The position numbers and the translations under genes are program-made. This document shows positions 8,712 through 16,635 of a DNA stretch of 64,000 nt, in pieces. Below the pieces are notes generated by a model. It was not told the origin of the DNA. It was given only the letters and a program-made list of their open reading frames with translations, and did no database searches. This DNA is from Paludisphaera mucosa (GTDB taxonomy: Bacteria; Planctomycetota; Planctomycetia; Isosphaerales; Isosphaeraceae): assembly GCF_029589435.1 (NCBI RefSeq), contig NZ_JARRAG010000002.1, positions 4,464,001 through 4,528,000 of the forward strand. The letters are read 5' to 3'. Numbering within the stretch: the stretch's first letter is position 1; the number at the start of each line of letters is the position of its first letter.

Positions 8712-9590
8712 TCAGCGCGCCTTCCGGAGTTTCGCCCGGACTCGCTGCATCAGAGCGACCGGGTGGCGGAGTCGCCACACCTGGAAGTGGTCCCAGACCG
8801 GGATGGTCCCCGGGACCTTGATCCAGGATTCGCAGAGGATGTCGCGGATCGGGATCGGGATCCCCGGCCGGTTCCAGTGCGAAGGCGCGACGATCCGGGA
8901 CCCCGGCGCGGCGTTGAGCCAGGCCCCCCACCAGGCGAACGTCGAGTTGGTGATGACGTTCGCCCCGCACTGGGTCATCAAGTAGAGCTGCTCCGGGCCC
9001 CCCAGGCCCTCGACGAAGATCATCTCGCGGCCGCCCGTCGGATAGCCCTTGAGGAACTCGCGGGCGCGGGCGGGGCCGTCGGCGAAGATCAGGAGCGGCG
9101 ACGTCCCGCCCAGCCGGCGGTCGGCCTGCTCGTAATACCGCACCGGGTAGAGCGGCAGGTAGTCGCGGATGTTGTTGTAGTCGTCGTCCAGCCGCAGCGA
9201 GAAGCTCGTGAAGTCCCGCAGGGGCAGATGGCCGTACTTGCGCCGGGCCTCGGCGACGACGGGCTCGCGGAACGTGTACCAGTCGCGGACGGCGGCCGGG
9301 TCGTCGTAGTACTTCTCGGACTGGAAGTAGCCCTGGATCTCGGTCCCGTCGCCGACCTTGAGCGCCTCGGGCGTGTAGCCGGCCTCCGGATGCGGGTCGT
9401 AGGATCGCACGATCCCCGACGGCTCGAGAGCCCGCTCGTCCTCGTCGCGAAGGTCGAAGATGGCGTCGCCGTCCCAGGTCGGGCAGTAGAACTTCGTCCC
9501 CAGCCGCCGGGCCGTCGTCCGCAGGTACGCATACTGGAACAGCTGATTCCCGAGTCGTCCGTAGCGGCCCAGCTTGGAGAACGCGATCAT
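8712..9590 (-). CDS. GT11-like alpha-1,2-fucosyltransferase family protein
   Basis: A 292-aa glycosyltransferase. The N-terminus has GRYGRLGNQLFQYAYLR, the hallmark GNQxFQYA motif of family GT11, and the C-terminal part has ITNSTFAWWGAWLNA, the second family motif. Family members move fucose from GDP-fucose onto a galactose in surface glycans or O-antigen. The GDP-binding HxRRGDY motif is degenerate here: the corresponding stretch reads FSLRLDDDYNNIRDYLPL, keeping one Arg and the DY but losing the His and second Arg. Donor or acceptor use may differ. The start ATG at 9590 overlaps the upstream stop by four bases (ATGA), so it is coupled to the zinc-ribbon gene. Confidence 0.85.
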   Translation of the reverse strand: MIAFSKLGRYGRLGNQLFQYAYLRTTARRLGTKFYCPTWDGDAIFDLRDEDERALEPSGIVRSYDPHPEAGYTPEALKVGDGTEIQGYFQSEKYYDDPAAVRDWYTFREPVVAEARRKYGHLPLRDFTSFSLRLDDDYNNIRDYLPLYPVRYYEQADRRLGGTSPLLIFADGPARAREFLKGYPTGGREMIFVEGLGGPEQLYLMTQCGANVITNSTFAWWGAWLNAAPGSRIVAPSHWNRPGIPIPIRDILCESWIKVPGTIPVWDHFQVWRLRHPVALMQRVRAKLRKAR

Positions 9591-10012
9591 CGATGGCCCT
9601 TGGTTTCGGGGGGTCGGCGACGCGGCGCGCGGGCCGCGAACGTGCGGGCGAGCGTCTCGCCGGGGTTCGCGCCGGGGCGATCCGCGATCCATGCGGGGAC
9701 TTGCCGGAGGCGATGGGGGGGCGAGTAGCCGACGTAGCAGCCACAGCCGTCGAACGTGAACCCGCGGCCCGCGAGGATTTCCAGGATCCTCCAGGCCCTG
9801 AGGTCGGCCTTCGGCGGGGCCTTGAAGTCCAGGCCCACGTCGACCATCGGCCGGCCGCAGTCGGGGCAGGGGACCGCGCGGGCGACGTAAGACCATCGCG
9901 ACCCGGCCGTCCCCGCGCCGTCGGTCCTCGCCCACAGCCGGTGCTTGAACGCCTTGCGGCAGACGAAGCAGGCGAAATGGTCGCGGTAACGATGCCAGGC
10001 GTAGCGGCACAT
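9587..10012 (-). CDS. Small zinc-ribbon-like protein
   Basis: A 141-aa protein. Two CxxC pairs, CFVC at residues 15-18 and CPDC at 49-52, form a likely zinc ribbon, with the intervening part rich in aromatic and basic residues. The middle has FKAPPKADLRAWRILE and a CGCYVGY stretch; the tail is basic and probably disordered. Such proteins are widespread but uncharacterised. The start ATG at 10012 begins directly with MCRYAWHRYRDHF; in-frame extension upstream is arginine-rich and looks non-coding. It is coupled to the fucosyltransferase gene by ATGA and lies 34 bp after the epimerase-like gene, so the three form one leftward transcript. Confidence 0.75.
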   Translation of the reverse strand: MCRYAWHRYRDHFACFVCRKAFKHRLWARTDGAGTAGSRWSYVARAVPCPDCGRPMVDVGLDFKAPPKADLRAWRILEILAGRGFTFDGCGCYVGYSPPHRLRQVPAWIADRPGANPGETLARTFAARAPRRRPPETKGHR

Positions 10013-10046
10013 GCCAGACCCTTTCGGCGGTACGCCGGGCCTCGGC

Positions 10047-10538
10047 TCAGTCCAGGACGAACCGCGGCGGGACGGCCTCTTCGTGGCGGATCTCGTCGAC
10101 GGGTTCCTTCTTGCCCTTGCCCGCATAGAGTCGGTTCGGAGCGTTGAGGACCAGACCGGGGATGTCGCCGACGTTGCGATAGGCGTGCACGACGCCGGGC
10201 GGGATCCAGACGGCGGCCGGCTTGACCTCGCCCAGGACCTCGACGTAGCGACGGCCGTAGGTCGGGCTGTCCTTGCGCGTGTCCCAGAGGTAGAGCTTGA
10301 AGTTGGACGGGCCGATGAACGCGAAGCCGTCGGTCTGGTCGACGTGCTCGTGGGGCCCGCGCGCGACGCCGGGCAGGGTGGACGAGATGTACGTCATCAC
10401 CGGCCAGCGGTCCTCGGCCAGCTCGTCGTTGCGGAAGATCTCGATCAGCCACCCGCGGCTGTCGCTGAAGGTCTTCAAATAGCGGATCTCGACGCCCTCG
10501 ATCGCGCCGTCGACGTACTGGATGGTCTCTTCAGACAT
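10047..10538 (-). CDS. dTDP-4-dehydrorhamnose 3,5-epimerase-like cupin (RmlC family)
   Basis: A 163-aa cupin. The order FSDSRGWLIEIFR, ARGPHEHVDQTDGFAFIG, FKLYLWDTRKDSPTYG, AAVWIPPGVVHAYRNV and APNRLYAGK follows the RmlC fold: conserved catalytic His in the RGPHEH segment, the DxR substrate contacts and the C-terminal PNRLY. RmlC epimerises C3 and C5 of dTDP-4-keto-6-deoxyglucose in rhamnose synthesis. This protein is shorter than true RmlC (about 180 aa) and no rfbA, B or D is nearby, so the substrate could be another nucleotide sugar. It is first gene of a glycan cluster with the zinc-ribbon protein and the fucosyltransferase-like enzyme. Confidence 0.85.
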   Translation of the reverse strand: MSEETIQYVDGAIEGVEIRYLKTFSDSRGWLIEIFRNDELAEDRWPVMTYISSTLPGVARGPHEHVDQTDGFAFIGPSNFKLYLWDTRKDSPTYGRRYVEVLGEVKPAAVWIPPGVVHAYRNVGDIPGLVLNAPNRLYAGKGKKEPVDEIRHEEAVPPRFVLD

Positions 10539-10763
10539 GCGTCTTCCCCGAGCGATCGTCCCTGACCGCCCTCCGTTGAATATGGAAACGAACCACCGTC
10601 CCGGACGCTCCGCTCCCGTCGGCGGGATCCCTTCGCCCGGCCTCACCATGTTTCCCCGATCCCGCCCGACCCGTCAACACCGGGACGGATTTCCGCCGGC
10701 GCCGGGCGGAAGGTCGAGGGTATCATCGATGCCCGAGAAACGACCCTTCGAGGAGGCGGCTTC

Positions 10764-11702
10764 ATGGCGCGGATCGTCCTGGTGCACGGGATCGACAATC
10801 AGCGTGAGACCGAGGACGGCATCCGGGCCGCCTGGATCCCGGCGCTGGCGGGGGGCGTCCGGCTCGCGGGCCGGGGCGACCTGGCGGACCGGCTCCAGTT
10901 CCCGACGAACGACCCGGCGCGGATCGACGTCCGCGTCGCCTACTACGGCCACCTCTTCCGCGCCCCCGACGTGCAGGGGGCCCGCGACGACCTCGACGAC
11001 CTGACCGCCGACCAGGCCGCCCTGGCCGCGGCCTTGCTAACGGAGTGGCTCGAACGCGTCGCCGAGCGCGCCCCCGACGAGAGCGCCTCGGCCGTCCAGG
11101 CGTCCCGAGCCCTCGACCTGGTCCGCGACCCCGAAGCCGTCGGGGCCCAGGGCGTCGGCAACGCGACGCGGACGATCCTCAGGACCCTCGCCCGCCTCCC
11201 CTTGGTCGCCCGGCCGGGCATGGCCTTCGTCGAGCGGTTCCTGATCACGACCCTGAAGCAGGTCACACGCTATCTGACCGAGGAGGACCTCCGCGACCAG
11301 GTCCGGCAGATCGTCCTGGACAGGCTCGACGTCGACACGGCGGTCCTCATCGGCCACTCGCTCGGCTCCGTCGTCGCCTACGAGTGCGCCCACCGCCTGC
11401 CCCGCCCGCTGCCGCTCCTCGTCACCCTCGGCTCCCCCCTCGGCCTCCGCACCATCGTCGCCGACCGCCTCGATCCGCCCCCGTCCTTCCCGCGTGCCGT
11501 CCAGACCTGGCTCAACCACGCCAACCTCGAAGACGTCGTCGCCGCCGACCCCGACCTGCATCCGCTTTCCGGCCGAAGCGTGCCCGAAGGCTCCCGCCTC
11601 GTCTGCTCCCGCTACCAGGAGCCCGGCGGAAACCCCCATGACCCCCGGACCTACCTGGGACGGAAGGCTGTAGGTCGAGCCACCGTCGGGGCTCTGACGT
11701 AA
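10764..11702 (+). CDS. PGAP1-like alpha/beta hydrolase next to the caspase gene
   Basis: A 312-aa serine hydrolase. It begins MARIVLVHGIDNQ, the oxyanion-hole HG motif of GPI-deacylase/lipase-like hydrolases, and has the nucleophile elbow GHSLGS with Ser199. A later TLGSPLG and a His near WLNHANLEDVV complete the layout. There is no signal peptide, so it acts in the cytoplasm or at the inner membrane face. The central part (about residues 60-150) is helical and specific to this subgroup. It ends at 11702 and the caspase-NACHT-TPR gene ends at 11703 on the other strand, with no gap. Hydrolases of this kind recur beside STAND ATPase and caspase genes in bacterial conflict systems. An effector role is inferred, not shown. 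Confidence 0.8.
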   Translation: MARIVLVHGIDNQRETEDGIRAAWIPALAGGVRLAGRGDLADRLQFPTNDPARIDVRVAYYGHLFRAPDVQGARDDLDDLTADQAALAAALLTEWLERVAERAPDESASAVQASRALDLVRDPEAVGAQGVGNATRTILRTLARLPLVARPGMAFVERFLITTLKQVTRYLTEEDLRDQVRQIVLDRLDVDTAVLIGHSLGSVVAYECAHRLPRPLPLLVTLGSPLGLRTIVADRLDPPPSFPRAVQTWLNHANLEDVVAADPDLHPLSGRSVPEGSRLVCSRYQEPGGNPHDPRTYLGRKAVGRATVGALT

Positions 11703-12401
11703 TCAACCGTCAGTCTTTTCACAGCCATGTTCGTCGATCATCTGCTCAAACCGACGAGTTAAGTCGTGATCGGGGCCAAAGCGCCTTCTCGCACGCGCCA
11801 AAGCCTCGCGGAATCGTCGGCATCCTTCAGCGCGACAGCCGACTTGAATCGAGACGTCCCCCATCGAGGCAAGCATCGCGAGCGTATCGGGGTGATCACG
11901 ACCCTGAGCTTGTTCGCGATCAGGTAAAAGGGCCTCATACGCCGTCAAGGCTCCCAGCGGATTTCCGGTCCTGCCTCTCCAGTACGCGATGTTGCTGCGA
12001 GTTCTGAAAACGTAGGGGTGGTCGCTTCCTAAGACACGCGTTTGGTCGCGAAGCAGGGCTTCGAAAGCTGCCAATGCTCCCCACTTATTCCCAGTGAGCC
12101 CTTTCCAGGTTGCAATGTTGCTGCGGATGTTCAAAGTATCTGAATGATCGTCGCCAAAGACTCGTTGGTGGTCGGGCAGCAGGGCTTCGAAAGCCGACAG
12201 GGCACCCATCGCGTCCCCTCTTTCCCCGACAAGGGACGCGATATTATTACGGACGGCGAAAACCTCACGATGGTCGGCTCCTAAAGTATGCACGATGTCA
12301 GGCAGAAGACTCACGAACGCCTCCAACGCGCGATCGCGATCCCCGACCTCGCTCGTGAGAGTGGCGATATTGTGGCGAGTCGCGAGCACATCGGCGGGGT
12401 C

Positions 12402-12411
12402 GACACCTAGT
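12402..12411. repeat. ISAs1 target-site duplication, left copy
   Basis: GACACCTAGT directly abuts the left IS end and is identical to 13711-13720. A perfect 10-bp duplication fits the ISAs1 family and implies a recent insertion. Confidence 0.9.
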
Positions 12412-13710
12412 CAGGGCCAGCGCGCACTTATAGGTAGATTCGGCGGAGTCTGGCGGCTTGCGCCGGATCGAGTCATCGGTTAGACCATCTCCAGGCGGCG
12501 TCACGGCGCGGGGGACGGGGGTCGGTCGATGGCGGATGCGAGCCGGTTCGGTATGGACGAGGTGGCGGCGTTCTTCCAGGACCTGGATGACCCGCGGTCG
12601 GAGATCAATCGCAAGCATCCGCTGGCCTCGGTGGTGGTGATCGCCCTGGTCGCGGTCCTGGCGGGGGCCTCCGGGCCGACGGCGATCGCGCGGTGGGCGG
12701 CGTTCAAGCGGGGTCTGCTCGAGTCGATCCTGCCGCTGCCGAACGGGGTGCCGTGCAAGGACGTCTTCCGGCGCGTGTTGATGGCCCTGCGGCCCGAGGC
12801 GTTCCAGCCGTGCTTCGCCGCCTGGCTGCGGTCGCTGCGCGACGAGGCCGCGGCCGAGACGGGCGTCGAGCGGCCCACGCTGGCGATCGACGGCAAGACC
12901 CTGCGTCGCAGCCACGACCGCAAGAACGGCCTGGGGGCGTTGCACTCGGTGACCGCCTGGGCGAGCGAGTACGGCCTGTCGCTGGGCCAGGTCGCTTGCG
13001 ATGAGAAGTCGAACGAGATCGCTGCGATCCCCGAGTTGCTGAAGCTGATCGACGTCTCCGGCGGCGTCGTGACGATCGACGCGATGGGCTGCCAGAGGGA
13101 GGTCGCCGGGGCGGTCGTCGCCGCCGGCGGCGACTACGTGCTGGCGCTGAAGGGGAACCAGGGGACGCTGCATCGGGCGGCCGTCGCCCACGTCCTGGGG
13201 CGTTGGGACGAAGGGTTCGCGGGGGAGCCGGTCGGCCGCCTCCAGGTCGATGAGGCGGCCCACGGCCGTCGCGAGTCGCGGACGTACATCCAGCTCGAGG
13301 CCCCGAAGGACCTCCCCGGCTTCGAGGCGTGGCGGGGGCTGAGGTCGATCGGCGTGGCGATCTCCGAGGTCGTCCGCGAGGGAAAGACGGCGGAGGACGT
13401 CCGCTACTACATCAGCAGCCTGCCGGTCGAGCCCGACGCTAAGGCGTTCGCCCACGCGGTCCGCTCGCGCTGGGGGATCGAGAACGGCTGCCACTGGACC
13501 CTCGACGTGACCTTCCGCGAGGACGAGTCGCGAATCCGAGAGGAGCACCTGCGCCAGAACATGGCCTGGCTGAATCGCTTCTGCCTGTCCCTGCTCAAGC
13601 GGCACCCCGGGCGGGACAGCGTCGCCATGAAGCGACGCGGATGCGGATGGAGCGACGACTACTTGATGGAAGTCGTTAGAGGATCGACATGTTAGTGAGC
13701 GCTGGCCCTG
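12412..13710 (+). mobile_element. ISAs1-family insertion sequence inside the caspase gene
   Basis: A 1299-bp element with imperfect terminal inverted repeats: the left end CAGGGCCAGCGCGCACTTA and the inverted right end CAGGGCCAGCGCTCACTAA match at 17 of 19 positions. It is flanked by the 10-bp duplication GACACCTAGT. It holds one intact transposase gene on the plus strand, opposite to the interrupted gene. Confidence 0.92.
12529..13695 (+). CDS. ISAs1 family transposase
   Basis: A 388-aa DDE transposase. The N-terminus has the DUF4338/H-repeat-like block LDDPRSEINRKHPLASVVVI, followed by LAIDGKTLRRSHDRKNG with the first catalytic Asp, GGVVTIDAMGCQREVAGA with the second, and RSRWGIENGCHWTLDVTFRE containing the catalytic Glu. 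The final part, LRQNMAWLNRFCLSLLKRHP, is also typical. Length and motifs are complete, so the element is probably functional. The start ATG at 12529 lies 117 bp inside the left end; the stop is 15 bp from the right end. Confidence 0.95.
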   Translation: MADASRFGMDEVAAFFQDLDDPRSEINRKHPLASVVVIALVAVLAGASGPTAIARWAAFKRGLLESILPLPNGVPCKDVFRRVLMALRPEAFQPCFAAWLRSLRDEAAAETGVERPTLAIDGKTLRRSHDRKNGLGALHSVTAWASEYGLSLGQVACDEKSNEIAAIPELLKLIDVSGGVVTIDAMGCQREVAGAVVAAGGDYVLALKGNQGTLHRAAVAHVLGRWDEGFAGEPVGRLQVDEAAHGRRESRTYIQLEAPKDLPGFEAWRGLRSIGVAISEVVREGKTAEDVRYYISSLPVEPDAKAFAHAVRSRWGIENGCHWTLDVTFREDESRIREEHLRQNMAWLNRFCLSLLKRHPGRDSVAMKRRGCGWSDDYLMEVVRGSTC

Positions 13711-13720
13711 GACACCTAGT
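13711..13720. repeat. ISAs1 target-site duplication, right copy
   Basis: GACACCTAGT, identical to 12402-12411. Joining the flanks through a single copy gives the peptide QLGVDPADVLATRHNIA across the repair point, a normal TPR boundary. Confidence 0.9.
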
Positions 13721-16064
13721 TGAACCTCCTCGTCCGCGAGCAATCGCTCGTATGCCTGCAGTGCCTTCCACACATCTCCTGCCTCGCGCATCCAGGATGC
13801 GATGTTGCTGCGGGTTGTGAGCACAAGCGGATGCCCAACGCCCAGGGAATGCTCTTGATCGCGTAAAAGAGCTTCAAAAGCAGCCAGAGCCGCCCGCGCG
13901 TCGCCAGCCCGACCCGTCCATGTCGCGATCTCCGATCTAACTTCAAAAATCCAAGGGTGGGAGTCCTCGTATCGTTCACAAAACGCGGGAAGCCATTCCT
14001 GCCATCTGGCAAGATTCGCACGGGGATCGTCTGCAATTCGCTGACCGGTGCAGGCAATCGTCCGATCAGCGTTCCCGCTCATCCAGTGATGGTGAACCTC
14101 GCGCAGAAACGCATAGCGGTGCAGGGGGCCGTCGAGCAGGCGTTCCGTGCTCGGGGCGAGGGCGTCGATGGCCTCGATCATGGCGCGATGGGCGGCGGTG
14201 GCGTCGATGTCATAGCCCGCATCGGCCGCGGTCGGGCTCAGGAGGTATTCGGGGAGGGTGGCGTGAAAGAGGCCGACGTGTTCGACGGCCGCTCCGGCGT
14301 CGCCGCGGACGACGAGGCCTCCCAGGGAGTCGAGAACGGCGCGGACGGCGGCCTCGTCGGCGGGGCCTTCGAGGGTCGTGGCGGCGTGGACCAGGAGCGG
14401 GAGGGGCAGGACTGGCCCGGGGCCGGCGACGGCCAGGGAGGCGAGGACGGGACCGAAGCGATCGCGCCAGCCGGCGGCCGTCCCGCCGGTCGTCTGCTCC
14501 AGGCGTTTCGCATACGCCTCGGCGAGGGTGCCGGGCAGTCGGGTCAGATCGAGGTCCGGTTGGGCGATCACGGCGTCGGCCAGAAGCGTCGTGACCAGCC
14601 ACTGGCCCTGCGCCCTGGCAAGGATGGCCGAGCGCGTCGCCTTCGGGATGCCGCGGGCCGTCAAATAGGCGTCGAGGGCCGATCCGTCGGTCGACTCCAG
14701 CGCGAGTCGACGCCCCGGCGGGCATCCCGGCGTCTCCGGATGCGCCGTGACGATCAGGCTCAGGGACTTCGGCCTCGCCCCGAACGCCGCCCCTGTCAAG
14801 GTCCGGGTCGCCTCGCCGAGCTGATCGAAGCCGTCGAGGACGATCCGCACGGCCGCGATTTCCGGCAGGTAGGCGAGCGGACGGAGCAATTTCAGGGCGA
14901 GGTGGTCGAGCCGCTTCCGCTCCTCGTCCGTCATGGCGAAGTGAAACGCCCGGACCGCCTCCGCGAAGCCGGGGACGGATCGTTTCAGTTGCGCCTCCAG
15001 GTCGCGGGCGAGGCCGACCTCGGTCGTCTGGGCCGAGAGGATCCCGATCGCCTGGACGAATGCCTCGGGGACGGCCCCGGCGGTCAGCTCGGGCCTCACG
15101 AGGGCCGACGCCAGCGTCGACTTTCCCACTCCCGCAGCGCCGATCACGACCACCACCGGCTCCGCCAGGCTCGCTTCGACAGCCTGGCGAAGTTGCTCGG
15201 TGGGTTGAAAATACCAGGTACGCTGGAGGATCGTGGGGCGTCCCTCGCTCTCTTTCCAGAAGACGTCGCCGGGATCCCTCGCCGGGTTGCGGCCCAGGTC
15301 GAGATCGGCGTTGAAGGCCGCCCGTCGCGCGGGATGATGGGCGGCCCTCAGCCTGCGGAAGACGTCGAGGGACGTGAATCGATCGCCGGCCTTCGGGTCG
15401 CCGTGTTCGAGGACTTCGATCAACGTCCGGAAGAGCGGCGCGCCGGCCGTCTCCAGGTCATCGGTCGCGGTCAGCAGCTCGAAGCCGCTCACGCCCTTCA
15501 CGAACTCGGCCCAGGAGGCCATCGCCTGCTCGACGCCCATGCCGGCATGGCAGGCGTCGATGAGCACGCTCAGCCCGCGAAAGCCCGGGTACTCTTCCAG
15601 GCATTCGCCGATGCACTTCGCGAGATGCACCGCACGCTTGCTGGTGGCCTTCTGGGCGTCGGTCGGCATCAGGAAGAAATGGCTGTTCTGGAAGTCGCCG
15701 TGGCCGACGTAGGCGAGGATCAGCGCCTCCTCGGCCAGCGCCGCGCCTCGGATCGCCTCGTCGATCGCGGCCCTGGCCTGATCGACGCTCGGATCGATCA
15801 GCAGCCCCGCCGGATGACCCTCGGTGACGACGCCCGTGCACTCGCCGGGGCCGTCGGTCATCAGCGCGTGGAGCCGCAGGGCGACGTCGGGCAGGAAACT
15901 CAGCCTGCCCAGGGCCTCGCACTGCGAGCCGATGATGAGGACCCGCCGACCCGCCATGAAGGACCTCTCGCCAAAACGACCTGATGCATGAGGGGAATCG
16001 AACTTTCCACATCATACGAGGACGGGGCGAGAGGGCGACGGAAAACCGGTTGAGCCGTCGGGTC

Positions 16065-16337
16065 TTACTCGCCCGACATGGGGCGATTGCGGAGCGGGGT
16101 GGGCCGGGTGGCGCGGTTGTAGTCGGCGCCGGCGTAGCCGCCGACGAAGAGGGGCTTAGCCTGCGGGGTCTCCAGCACGGGACGCTGGGCGACGCGGCCG
16201 ACGCCGGTTCCGGCTTCGGGGGTGGACGTGTAATAGCGGTCGCGGGCGCAGCCGGAGAGGGCGGCGGCCCAGGCCAGCCCGAGCGCGGCGGCGACCGTCG
16301 CGAACGGGTGGGGACGGCGGGGCTGGGGCTGGTCCAT
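16065..16337 (-). CDS. Small putative lipoprotein
   Basis: A 90-aa protein with a signal peptide ending WAAALSGCARD: a good lipobox (LSGC) with cleavage before the Cys. The mature part is short, with DRYYTSTPEAG, VLETPQAKPLFVGG and a final RPMSGE, and has no known domain. It would be anchored to a membrane facing the periplasm. It lies upstream of and divergent from the metalloprotease gene, and 107 bp before the caspase gene, which reads in the same direction. Unknown function. Confidence 0.6.
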   Translation of the reverse strand: MDQPQPRRPHPFATVAAALGLAWAAALSGCARDRYYTSTPEAGTGVGRVAQRPVLETPQAKPLFVGGYAGADYNRATRPTPLRNRPMSGE

Positions 16338-16635
16338 GACGGCCGGGCCTTTCCTGTCCTGGGGAGCGATCTTACGGCTTCTCCCCCAGGTATCGGCGAT
16401 CCGCGACGATCGACTTGATCCTCATCACCCCACCCGGACTTCGCCCGCCCGAGACCCGCCGATTCCCGCCGAAAAGCTCAAGTCCCTGGGCCTTCGCGAG
16501 AACCGCGGCGGGCCTCGCAAACCATTCAAGCCGCACAAGCGGCGCGACCGATCGAAATGCCTGTCGCGGCCGATCGGAGCGGCGGGGGAACCGCCCGGGT
16601 CGGGTCGGCAAGGTGCACGCGGGGAAGGGGTTGGG

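Larger units (their letters stand above)
11703..15957 (-). pseudogene. Caspase-like - NACHT-type ATPase - TPR protein, split by an ISAs1 element
   Basis: Removing the IS (12412-13710) and one 10-bp target copy restores a single frame of 982 codons (981 aa). Domains in order: caspase-like peptidase with His86 in YVGHGD and Cys136 in LIDACHAG (residues 1-200); STAND/NACHT-type ATPase with Walker A GAAGVGKS (273-280) and Walker B IVLDGFDQL (372-380); a helical region; then seven 42-residue TPRs of the kinesin-light-chain type (HPLVLTTRSNIASW and relatives). Such proteins are thought to sense a trigger through the repeats, oligomerise via the ATPase and activate the protease. The IS sits in the third repeat. 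The upstream part could still be made, running on through the antisense frame of the IS; the last 228 codons remain from a GTG at 12389. The native start ATG at 15957 is intact. Confidence 0.9.

Noticed and set aside
12298-15957. A single intact leftward gene of 1219 codons
   Set aside because: The last 480 codons are the antisense of an ISAs1 transposase gene; the true continuation lies beyond the IS, as the target duplication shows.
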